7,112 bases of DNA from Lachnospiraceae bacterium (GTDB lineage Bacteria; Bacillota; Clostridia; Lachnospirales; Lachnospiraceae), in assembly GCA_024697505.1 (NCBI GenBank), contig JAILFQ010000292.1:1-7112 (forward strand), read 5' to 3'. Positions 1 to 5,901 of the stretch are shown piece after piece. Each line of letters starts with the position of its first letter. The stretch's first letter is position 1. Both the position numbers and the translations under genes were made by a program. The notes beneath the pieces were generated by a model. The model searched no databases. It saw nothing but the letters and a program-made list of their open reading frames with translations, and had not been told where the DNA came from.

Positions 1-1464
1 AAAAAGATTTCCGGTGCAGAACTTAAAAAAGCCTGGGAGCTTACTCTTTTAAACCAGTTCCACGATATACTTCCGGGTTCGGCAATAAAGGATGTTTATG
101 AAGACTCCAAAGAGCAATATAATGAAGTGTTTGAAATAGACAAAAAGCTTTCGGAGGAGGCTCTTTCGCAAATATGCGGCAGCAAAACCGGTGACGGCAA
201 ATATCTTTATCTTTTTAACACCACATCATTTGACAGAAAGGATGTGGTCATAAGTAACGGTTTGTTTGAAGTCTTTGACGGCGAAAAGAAGCTTCCTTAC
301 CAGCACACAAATGATGGTAAGACGGTTTGGCTTCCGGGACTTGTGCCGGGTAAAGGATATCATTCTTATGTAATAAAAGCTGTTAAAGAAAAACTTGCCG
401 AAAAAGAGGTTTCCATGTCTTTCGAAAAGAATGGAAGATGTGTTGAAACACCTTTTTATGTAGTAAAGTTTGACGATAACTGGGAAATAGCTTCCCTCTA
501 CGACAAAAAAGCGGGAAGAGAGGTAATTTCTGAGGGTGAAAGAGGCAATGCGCTCCTTGCTTTTGAAGACAGACCTAAGGAATATGACGCCTGGAATATA
601 GATGCCTATTACGGTGAAAAATGCTACAAGGTAAATAATGTTTCGGAAGTCTCCCTTGTGGAAAACGGTGAAGTAAGGCTTATTTTAAGGATTAAGAGGA
701 GATTCCTGCAATCCGTGGTAGACCAGGATATTATCTTCTATTCCAATTCCGGCAGAATAGACTTTAAGACTCACATAGACTGGAAAGAATCCCAGATCCT
801 TTTGAAAGCTGCATTTCCGCTTGCTCTGGATGCTGCCAAGGCAACATATGACATTCAGTTTGGTAATGTTGAACGTCCTACACATTCAAATACAAGCTGG
901 GAACAGGCAAAATTTGAGGTTTGTGCACATAAATGGGCAGATCTTTCCGAGGCGGGATACGGCGTAGGTCTTTTAAATGACAGCAAGTACGGTTATGATG
1001 TAAAAGAAAACGTAATGAGAATTACTCTTTTGAAATCCGGAATCTTTCCTAATCCGGATGCGGATAAAGAGGACCACTTCTTTACTTATTCCCTGCTTCC
1101 GCATGAGGGCGGTTTTAGAGAGGGAGGTCTTGTAAAGGAAGGATATCTTTTAAACCAGCCTGTTTTTGAAAAGCGTACGGATAGCGTGCCGGAACTTACG
1201 GAGAAATCCTACTTTACCATTTCGGAAAGCAATGTCGTTGCAGAAACCATTAAGGAGTCGGAAGATGGAAAGGGCTTTGTTGTAAGAATGTACGAAGCCC
1301 ACGGAAAACGAACCAAAGCAGAACTGGTTGTTAACGGCTTTGACGGAAAAGTCTGGGAGTGCGATCTTTTAGAGAGAAACCTTGAGGAAGGCAGAAACTG
1401 CAAAGGGCTTGTTTCCTTTGAAATAAAGCCTTATGAAATAAAAACCTTTAAGTTTGTAAAGTAA
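1..1464 (+). CDS. Alpha-mannosidase, glycoside hydrolase family 38 (C-terminal half, 5' truncated)
   Basis: The reading frame is open from the first base to the TAA at 1462-1464 and gives 487 residues with no start in view. Family GH38 enzymes are zinc-dependent retaining alpha-mannosidases. Near the start (fragment residues 16-27) is LLNQFHDILPGS, the family's helical middle-domain motif. By alignment knowledge its His-Asp (H21, D22) matches the zinc-ligand His and adjacent Asp of the Golgi mannosidase II active site. The rest reads as the C-terminal beta-sandwich domains, including GVGLLNDSKYGYD, YSLLPHEGGFREGG and the late VVRMYEAHGKRTKAEL/ECDLLERN stretch. Full-length bacterial members are often about 1,000 residues, so roughly the N-terminal half, with the main catalytic barrel and nucleophile, lies outside the window. 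Whether it has a signal peptide cannot be seen. A GTG at 127 could be taken for a start, but clear family sequence continues upstream of it. Substrate linkage is not determinable; N-glycan or mannan oligosaccharides are plausible. Confidence 0.93.
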   Translation, partial: KKISGAELKKAWELTLLNQFHDILPGSAIKDVYEDSKEQYNEVFEIDKKLSEEALSQICGSKTGDGKYLYLFNTTSFDRKDVVISNGLFEVFDGEKKLPYQHTNDGKTVWLPGLVPGKGYHSYVIKAVKEKLAEKEVSMSFEKNGRCVETPFYVVKFDDNWEIASLYDKKAGREVISEGERGNALLAFEDRPKEYDAWNIDAYYGEKCYKVNNVSEVSLVENGEVRLILRIKRRFLQSVVDQDIIFYSNSGRIDFKTHIDWKESQILLKAAFPLALDAAKATYDIQFGNVERPTHSNTSWEQAKFEVCAHKWADLSEAGYGVGLLNDSKYGYDVKENVMRITLLKSGIFPNPDADKEDHFFTYSLLPHEGGFREGGLVKEGYLLNQPVFEKRTDSVPELTEKSYFTISESNVVAETIKESEDGKGFVVRMYEAHGKRTKAELVVNGFDGKVWECDLLERNLEEGRNCKGLVSFEIKPYEIKTFKFVK

Positions 1465-1480
1465 ATAGTAAAAATACACA

Positions 1481-1513
1481 AAAGGGTGACCTGATTTTTG
1501 GTCATCCTTTTTT
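1481..1513 (+). terminator. Intrinsic terminator after the alpha-mannosidase gene
   Basis: An 11-bp stem pairs 1481-1491 (AAAGGGTGACC) with 1500-1510 (GGTCATCCTTT), with one G-U wobble and an 8-base loop. Its 3' side runs into a six-T tract (1508-1513). It starts 17 bases after the mannosidase stop codon and just before the comEA promoter, so it should separate the two transcription units. The A-run on the 5' side gives partial pairing for reverse-strand termination, but no gene enters from that side. Confidence 0.87.
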
Positions 1514-1514
1514 A

Positions 1515-1543
1515 TTGTATATACAGGCATCAGGATTTATAAT
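1515..1543 (+). promoter_or_regulatory. Sigma-A type promoter for comEA-comEC
   Basis: A perfect -10 hexamer TATAAT lies at 1538-1543. The -35-like TTGTAT at 1515-1520 matches the consensus only at TTG. The spacer is 17 bases, the optimum for the housekeeping sigma factor. Initiation would fall near 1550, giving a leader of about 30 bases before comEA. The element sits directly after the mannosidase terminator and no other promoter is needed for the operon. The weak -35 suggests moderate or activator-assisted expression. No competence-specific sigma box was recognised. Confidence 0.62.
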
Positions 1544-1566
1544 AAAGAAGCGAACGGGTGTAAAAA

Positions 1567-1580
1567 CTTTCCGGAAAGGA
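1567..1580 (+). promoter_or_regulatory. comEA ribosome-binding site embedded in a perfect palindrome
   Basis: The purine-rich GGAAAGGA (1573-1580) is the only Shine-Dalgarno-like site before comEA. It leaves 1 base to the ATG at 1582 and 4 to the ATG at 1585, so the second ATG is the better-placed start. CTTTCCGGAAAG (1567-1578) is a perfect 12-bp palindrome covering most of this site. As DNA it could be a protein-binding dyad. As RNA it has no loop, so it would fold only by giving up the central pairs. Confidence 0.45.
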
Positions 1581-1581
1581 A

Positions 1582-2394
1582 ATGATGCACCATAAATTTA
1601 CTCTAAAGGCTGTAATAGCGGCTTTTTTGCTCCCGCTTTTTCTTGTGGCGGGTTTCTTTTACTATTTTAATTTTCAGAATCCCGGTAAAACAGTTAAACT
1701 TGGTAACCTTATTGTTACGGCAGGAGAAGACTGCACTGATAGCAGTAACGGAGTTGAAAAGGATAAGGAAGATGGCGGGGTGGAAAATCCCGCGGGAATT
1801 ATAGACGGGGATAAAGACGGTACAAACACTTCCGAAAATGATGCAGAGAAGGATAAGGGCAGTGACGGTTCTATCGCTTCTACAAGTGTAGAAAAGTATT
1901 GCTATATCTTTGTCTGCGGCCAGGTTAACAATCCGGATGTGTACAAAATTAAGGAAGGCGGAAGAGTGTACGATGCCATTGCTGCAGCTGGTGGGTTTAC
2001 CGATGATGCGGATATTGCATATCATAACCTTGCAAATCTTCTTACGGACAGTTTGCGCCTTTATGTACCAAGTCTTACCGAAACCGAATCCTTATCCGTT
2101 TCCGAAAGAATATTTATAAACGGCGGGGGACTTGGAGAAAATGGGAAGAAATCTCCTGAATCCTCCCCGGATAATTCCGGCCCTTTAAAGGTGGATATAA
2201 ACAGCGACGATCCGGAGGAACTTATGAAACTTCCGGGGATTGGAGCTTCAAAAGCAACAGCGATATTGACCTACAGAGAAAGAGCCGGAGATTTTAAAAG
2301 TATAGAGGAAATAATGAATGTTACCGGTATTGGGGAGGCGTCTTTTGAAAGACTGAAAGAGTTTATATATGTCTCTGTGGGAGAAAGCAAATGA
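1582..2394 (+). CDS. comEA: ComEA-type competence DNA receptor (SLBB + helix-hairpin-helix)
   Basis: ComEA is a membrane-anchored receptor that binds incoming double-stranded DNA outside the cell membrane and passes it to the ComEC channel. The 270-residue product has a short basic N-terminus and one hydrophobic segment (about residues 10-30), consistent with an N-in anchor. A hydrophilic Asp/Glu/Lys/Ser/Gly-rich linker (about 48-104) follows. Next is an SLBB-type domain (about 105-165: YIFVCGQVNNPDVYKI, then IAAAGGFTDDAD and LYVPS). After a second polar linker comes a tandem helix-hairpin-helix DNA-binding unit (about 203-265) with KVDINSDDPEELMKLPGIG and NVTGIGEASFERLKEFI. LPGIG (217-221) and TGIG (248-251) are the hairpins that contact the DNA backbone. 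The family usually has DINTA where this protein has DINSD, a mild variation. Two ATGs in tandem (1582, 1585) make the exact start uncertain by one residue. The stop overlaps the comEC start, so the two genes are co-transcribed and probably translationally coupled. The gene alone does not show that the organism is transformable. Confidence 0.94.
   Translation: MMHHKFTLKAVIAAFLLPLFLVAGFFYYFNFQNPGKTVKLGNLIVTAGEDCTDSSNGVEKDKEDGGVENPAGIIDGDKDGTNTSENDAEKDKGSDGSIASTSVEKYCYIFVCGQVNNPDVYKIKEGGRVYDAIAAAGGFTDDADIAYHNLANLLTDSLRLYVPSLTETESLSVSERIFINGGGLGENGKKSPESSPDNSGPLKVDINSDDPEELMKLPGIGASKATAILTYRERAGDFKSIEEIMNVTGIGEASFERLKEFIYVSVGESK
2379..2383 (+). promoter_or_regulatory. comEC ribosome-binding site inside the end of comEA
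   Basis: GGGAG lies 7 bases before the ATG at 2391, and that ATG overlaps the comEA TGA as ATGA. This supports 2391 as the start rather than the in-frame ATG at 2406, which lacks an equally good site at the right distance. Confidence 0.6.
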
Positions 2395-4865
2395 GAGAGC
2401 ACGTTATGTGGTTTTTTCAGGGGCTTTTTGCAAGGCCTCTTGTGTTGCTGCTCATTTTCTTTGTTGTTGGCTTTTCTCTTGAAAAACTGCCTCTTAATTT
2501 TTCGCTTGCCGTATTCCTTTTATTACTGTCGGTCCTGCTTTTTCTTTTTAATAAATACAAGGACAAAAAGTGGTTTTGCCGTTGTTTTGTAAAAAAGAAA
2601 AGACATAGAGAACTTTTGGTTATTATCATTCTTATGCCGGTATTTTTTATTGCGGGCAGAATAAGGATCGGGTGTTTTATTAATGAGAGCAAAACGTCGT
2701 CAGATGCTCTTGAAAGCCTATATTTCCGCGGGGAGAAGTATATTGTTGCATACGGAAATGTGGAAGATATATATTTGGAAGAAGACGGCAGCAAAAGGAT
2801 CCGCCTTTCACATGTTGAGGTTTCAGCCGGAATAAACGAAGAAGCACTACCCTGCGGGGATATATTTCTGTATGCGGACGCCGGTTTTAACGAAAAGGCC
2901 GGAAGCAGAGTTATGGCTTATGGAAAATTTAAGTACTTTGTGCACAGTACAAATCCCGGAGAATTCGATCTTAAGACATATTACAATGCAAAAGGGATAT
3001 ATGCCTCTTTGTATGCTGTAAAATTATCTTGTATTAATAATGGTAACAATCATTTTGTTTCTTTTGTAAATGAACTCAGAAACAAAATGAAGGACAGTAT
3101 TACAGGGCTATATTCAAAGGAGGATGCAGGAATTGTTCTTGCGATGGTACTTGGGGATAAGGCGAATCTGCAGGAAGAAACCAAAGATCTTTTTAGAAAA
3201 AACGGATTGAGTCATATACTGGTTATTTCGGGAACACATATTTCTTTAATATGCCTTGGCTTTTTTGGAATTTTAAAGAAAAGAGGGATAAATAAAATCC
3301 TTTCCGGTTTCTTAACCGTATCTTTTATGCTCTTTTACGTTTATCTTTGCGGAAACGGAATTTCCGCACTTAGGGCAGCTTTTATGACTTTTTCTGCCTT
3401 AACGGCAGTTTTAATAAGAAGAAATTCCGATATGTTTTCGGGTTTATCCTTTGCTTTAATTGTACTTCTTATGCTTTACCCCGGAGAGTTTTTTGGATCC
3501 TCTTTATTGCTTTCTTCTTCAGCGGTCGTAGGGATCGGGTTGCTTTCAGAGATAAAAAAAGAGGTGGAAATGTTTCCGGAAACCGGGATCGGCAGGACAT
3601 TAAAAAGAGGAAAGCTGCTTTTTGGAAGTGTTTTTATAAATATGACAATGCGTCCGGTTATACTTATGTTTTTTTATGAGATATACACTTACGGAATATT
3701 TGCTAATTTGCTGCTTTTACCGCTTTGCGGAGGACTCTTGTCTTTGGCACTCGTTTCTTCCTTTGTGGGAATCTTTTCGCCTTTAGCGGCATCATTTTTT
3801 GCGGCCCCGGTTTACCTCCTTATAAGGATTTACGAGGGGGTATGCGGCTTTCTTATTAAAGCTCCTTTTTCTGCTTTTCTGGTCGGGAAGCCCGGAAAAC
3901 TTGCTGTCATATTATATTATTTCTTCTTTTTTCTGTTCTTTTTTCTTCTTAAAAGCGGAATACGTGAAGGGAGAGCAAAGATTAAAACTCTGGGCTTTTT
4001 TGCTATAGCAATGGTAATTGTAATAATTTATCCGAGGAATAATCATTTTGAATGTGACTTCTTGGATGTGGACCAGGGAGATTGTATTGTAATAACAGAT
4101 GAAAAAGGAAAGGTTGTTGTGATAGATTGCGGAAGTACCGGAGTGTCCGGTGTGGGAAAATACAGATTGACCCCTTTTTTGAAAAGTAAGGGTAAAGGGA
4201 TGATTGATACTCTTATTTTGACTCATATGGACTCTGACCACATTAACGGAGCAATTGAGATAATTGAAGCAATGGATGTGTATGAGGGGGAGTATAAAAG
4301 GCTTAGAAATTACAAGGGGAATATATCGGTTAGAAGACTTATACTTCCACTTTGTGATGACCCTGAAAAGGTTTATGAGAAGGTTCTTCAGAGGGCGCAC
4401 AGTAAGAATATTGAAGTTGTGTTTCTTACAAAAGGGGAAAGCCTGAAATTTAACAAGGTTTCTTATACCTGTCTGCATCCGGGCATTATAAGTAAGTCTG
4501 AAAACGAGGATTCCTTTGTGTTTTGTGTTAACTGCCCTCAATATGAAATATGGCTTATGGGTGATGCTGACATAAATGCGGAAAGGGAAGTCTTAAAATA
4601 CATAATGAACGAAAAACCTGACTTTTTTAGCGAGAATAGAAAAAATGCGAAAATAAGGGTTTTAAAAGCCGGTCATCATGGCTCTAAGACTTCTTCCTGC
4701 AAGGAGTTTATAAGTTTCATTAAACCGGATATTGTCGTTTTTTCTGCCGGCTTTAACAATTCTTACGGCCATCCGCATAAGTCGGTTTTGGAGATGTTTG
4801 AGGATTATGGGACAAAGATCCATAGGACTGATAAAGACGGAGGATTGCAATTATTAACAAATTAG
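2391..4865 (+). CDS. comEC: ComEC/Rec2 family competence DNA channel with metallo-beta-lactamase-fold domain
   Basis: ComEC is the polytopic membrane protein that imports transforming DNA as a single strand. The 824-residue product is complete and close to the family's usual 750-800 residues. The N-terminus has hydrophobic segments (about 12-50 and 74-92), then the DUF4131/OB-like region ending in NPGEFD (188-193). The Competence domain follows (about 215-500). It has LGD (254-256), HILVISGTH (275-283, the family's HLLxISGLH motif) and many membrane helices, including a Phe-rich one at about 506-521. The C-terminal metallo-beta-lactamase-fold domain starts at about 553. It contains DVDQGD (559-564), VIDCGS, THMDSDH (611-617), LMGDAD (722-727), GHHGS (761-765) and NSYGHPH (790-796). 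The metal-binding-type His/Asp residues are present, so the proposed nuclease role, degradation of the non-transported strand, remains possible. One hallmark residue is unusual: Asp561 replaces the Gly of DVGQGD. No frameshift is seen. It overlaps comEA by 4 bases and is followed by a LysR gene rather than holA. Confidence 0.97.
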   Translation: MREHVMWFFQGLFARPLVLLLIFFVVGFSLEKLPLNFSLAVFLLLLSVLLFLFNKYKDKKWFCRCFVKKKRHRELLVIIILMPVFFIAGRIRIGCFINESKTSSDALESLYFRGEKYIVAYGNVEDIYLEEDGSKRIRLSHVEVSAGINEEALPCGDIFLYADAGFNEKAGSRVMAYGKFKYFVHSTNPGEFDLKTYYNAKGIYASLYAVKLSCINNGNNHFVSFVNELRNKMKDSITGLYSKEDAGIVLAMVLGDKANLQEETKDLFRKNGLSHILVISGTHISLICLGFFGILKKRGINKILSGFLTVSFMLFYVYLCGNGISALRAAFMTFSALTAVLIRRNSDMFSGLSFALIVLLMLYPGEFFGSSLLLSSSAVVGIGLLSEIKKEVEMFPETGIGRTLKRGKLLFGSVFINMTMRPVILMFFYEIYTYGIFANLLLLPLCGGLLSLALVSSFVGIFSPLAASFFAAPVYLLIRIYEGVCGFLIKAPFSAFLVGKPGKLAVILYYFFFFLFFFLLKSGIREGRAKIKTLGFFAIAMVIVIIYPRNNHFECDFLDVDQGDCIVITDEKGKVVVIDCGSTGVSGVGKYRLTPFLKSKGKGMIDTLILTHMDSDHINGAIEIIEAMDVYEGEYKRLRNYKGNISVRRLILPLCDDPEKVYEKVLQRAHSKNIEVVFLTKGESLKFNKVSYTCLHPGIISKSENEDSFVFCVNCPQYEIWLMGDADINAEREVLKYIMNEKPDFFSENRKNAKIRVLKAGHHGSKTSSCKEFISFIKPDIVVFSAGFNNSYGHPHKSVLEMFEDYGTKIHRTDKDGGLQLLTN

Positions 4866-4873
4866 ATTATATA
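4845..4873 (+). promoter_or_regulatory. Possible promoter for the LysR gene
   Basis: TTGCAA (4845-4850) and TATATA (4868-4873) are separated by 17 bases. The -35 part lies inside the comEC 3' end. Each hexamer matches consensus at 4 of 6 positions in very AT-rich DNA, so chance is a real alternative. The regulator could equally be read from comEC, because I see no convincing terminator in the 77-base gap. Confidence 0.3.
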
Positions 4874-4885
4874 TGTTGTATATAT
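4869..4885. repeat. AT-rich inverted repeat upstream of the LysR gene
   Basis: ATATAT (4869-4874) and ATATAT (4880-4885) flank GTTGT. LysR regulators often bind imperfect AT-rich dyads near their own promoters, so this could be an autoregulatory site. An alternating AT repeat pairs with itself easily by chance. It overlaps the possible -10 box. It could also be a weak hairpin before the T-rich stretch at 4885-4894, but the stem lacks G/C, so I do not call it a terminator. Confidence 0.25.
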
Positions 4886-4927
4886 TTCGTTTTTCGATAA
4901 GTTTAAATGAAGAAGGGTAGAAAAAAG

Positions 4928-4934
4928 AAAGAGG
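4928..4934 (+). promoter_or_regulatory. Ribosome-binding site that fixes the LysR start
   Basis: AAAGAGG lies 8 bases before the ATG at 4943. The earlier in-frame ATG at 4907 has no purine-rich site upstream (CGATAAGTTTAA). The protein from 4943 begins MDIENLRTFL, the standard LysR N-terminus. Confidence 0.68.
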
Positions 4935-4942
4935 CAAATGAA

Positions 4943-5806
4943 ATGGATATAGAAAATCTTAGAACTTTTTTGCTTTTGGCGGACAATAAAAGTTATACCG
5001 TAACGGCGAGGCAGCTTTACCTTGCGCAGTCTACCGTTACAAACAGGATTAACGAACTTGAGGCTGAGGTGCATTTTAAACTTTTTGACAGAACCAAGAG
5101 AAGTGTTTTGCTCACACAGGAGGGAGAGCAGTTTATTCCTTATGCGGAAAAAATTGTAGAACTTGCAGATGCTGCACTTTTGGACGTGAACAGCACGAGG
5201 AAATACAAGAATTTTCTAAGAATAGGAACCGCCGACTCCATATATGAAGCTTATTTGGCGCCTGTTATTACTGCTTATAACAAGGAACATCCGGAAGATG
5301 CGGTACAGGTAAGCATAAGCGTTTCCACAAAGCTTATCGAGCAGCTTTCGTCAGATATATATGACCTTGTATTCTCTTATTTGCCGGTAAGAGATAAAAG
5401 GTATAATTGTGAAGTCTTCAAAAATGATGAAATGATCCTGGTAACCGATAAAGACAATAGAATTTTTGAAAATGGCATTAAAAAAGAAGACCTTTTAAAC
5501 GTTAATTATATAATGTGTAACTTTGCCCTGCAGGATGTGGGGCAGTTTATAAGAGGAATATTTCCAAAGAATCACATGTTTTCTTTGGAAATAGACGACT
5601 GTTCAAAGGTAATTCCTTATCTTTACGGAAGAGATACTTACACTTTTCTTCCCAAGGAAATGGCAAAAAGATACCTGACAAACAAAACCCTTATAGAGAT
5701 TCCGCTTTTGGATTTTAAAACACCGCTTATTTCCAGCTACATAATCGGGAAGAAAACCAAGCAGGATTTAATAGATGCCATGTTTCAAAAAAATGGGAAA
5801 TGTTAA
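4943..5806 (+). CDS. LysR-family transcriptional regulator
   Basis: LysR-type regulators are DNA-binding proteins that usually act as tetramers and switch nearby metabolic genes in response to a small ligand. The 287-residue product has the normal family length (about 290-300). Residues 1-60 form the winged helix-turn-helix, with MDIENLRTFLLLADNKSYT, then TARQLYLAQSTVTNRINELE (recognition helix about 28-40) and LFDRTKRSVLLTQEGE. A linker helix (about 61-88) leads to the periplasmic-binding-protein-like effector domain, which begins NFLRIGTADSIYEAYL and runs to the end. The effector ligand cannot be read from sequence. I chose the ATG at 4943 over 4907 because of the ribosome-binding site and the conserved N-terminus; the longer form would add a lysine-rich 12-residue tail. 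The fucosidase gene starts 95 bases downstream on the same strand behind its own promoter, so the regulator may control it. This tandem layout differs from the divergent pair common for LysR genes and their targets. Control of comEA-comEC or of distant genes cannot be excluded. Confidence 0.94.
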   Translation: MDIENLRTFLLLADNKSYTVTARQLYLAQSTVTNRINELEAEVHFKLFDRTKRSVLLTQEGEQFIPYAEKIVELADAALLDVNSTRKYKNFLRIGTADSIYEAYLAPVITAYNKEHPEDAVQVSISVSTKLIEQLSSDIYDLVFSYLPVRDKRYNCEVFKNDEMILVTDKDNRIFENGIKKEDLLNVNYIMCNFALQDVGQFIRGIFPKNHMFSLEIDDCSKVIPYLYGRDTYTFLPKEMAKRYLTNKTLIEIPLLDFKTPLISSYIIGKKTKQDLIDAMFQKNGKC

Positions 5807-5810
5807 TTAC

Positions 5811-5839
5811 TTTACATTATATAAGCAAGAATGTATTAT
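5811..5839 (+). promoter_or_regulatory. Sigma-A type promoter for the fucosidase gene
   Basis: TTTACA (5811-5816) and TATTAT (5834-5839) are spaced by exactly 17 bases, and each matches consensus at 5 of 6 positions. The -35 starts four bases after the LysR stop. Transcription would begin near 5846 and leave a leader of about 55 bases. This is among the best promoter matches in the window and gives the fucosidase its own start even if LysR transcription reads through. Confidence 0.66.
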
Positions 5840-5871
5840 AGATTACGAACCTGATTTATCATTTTTGAAAA

Positions 5872-5887
5872 AACATTAAATAATGTT
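5872..5887. repeat. Inverted repeat in the fucosidase leader, candidate operator
   Basis: AACATT (5872-5877) and AATGTT (5882-5887) are perfect 6-base arms around AAAT. The repeat lies downstream of the predicted start point and ends four bases before the ribosome-binding site. A protein bound here could block elongation, or the RNA hairpin could slightly affect initiation, but the AT-rich stem is weak. No catabolite-repression (cre) consensus was found in this gap. Confidence 0.35.
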
Positions 5888-5891
5888 AACA

Positions 5892-5897
5892 AGAGGG
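5892..5897 (+). promoter_or_regulatory. Fucosidase ribosome-binding site
   Basis: AGAGGG lies 4 bases before the ATG at 5902 and 7 before the ATG at 5905. The spacing favours the second of the two tandem ATGs, a difference of one residue. Confidence 0.6.
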
Positions 5898-5901
5898 AAT
5901 A

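Noticed and set aside
1545..1565. Possible catabolite-repression (cre) site in the comEA leader (around AAGCGAACGG)
   Set aside because: It lacks the TG...CA ends and spacing of the cre consensus.
1804..1839. EF-hand or dockerin-like calcium loop in the ComEA linker (DGDKDG at residues 75-80)
   Set aside because: The D-x-D-x-D-G start fits, but the hydrophobic position 8 and acidic position 12 are missing and no flanking helices are evident. It is better explained as part of a low-complexity acidic linker.
1603..2025. Minus-strand open frame of 140 codons across comEA
   Set aside because: It is the complement of the ComEA anchor, linker and SLBB region and has no independent support.
3918..3952. 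Pyrimidine-rich tract in comEC as a possible phase-variation site
   Set aside because: The T-runs are short and interrupted. The tract simply encodes a Phe/Leu-rich membrane helix, and the frame is intact.
3912..4541. Long minus-strand open frame (209 codons) across comEC
   Set aside because: It lies fully antisense to well-conserved ComEC coding sequence, its translation has no recognisable domain, and no ribosome-binding site or promoter supports it.
4907..4942. N-terminal extension of the LysR protein from the ATG at 4907 (lysine-rich 12 residues)
   Set aside because: There is no ribosome-binding site before it, while 4943 has AAAGAGG at 8 bases and starts with the conserved LysR N-terminus.
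4938..4952. Four-codon open frame (ATG at 4938, stop TAG at 4950-4952) overlapping the LysR start
   Set aside because: It sits only 3 bases from the Shine-Dalgarno site, is too short to assess, and is readily produced by chance in this A-rich stretch.
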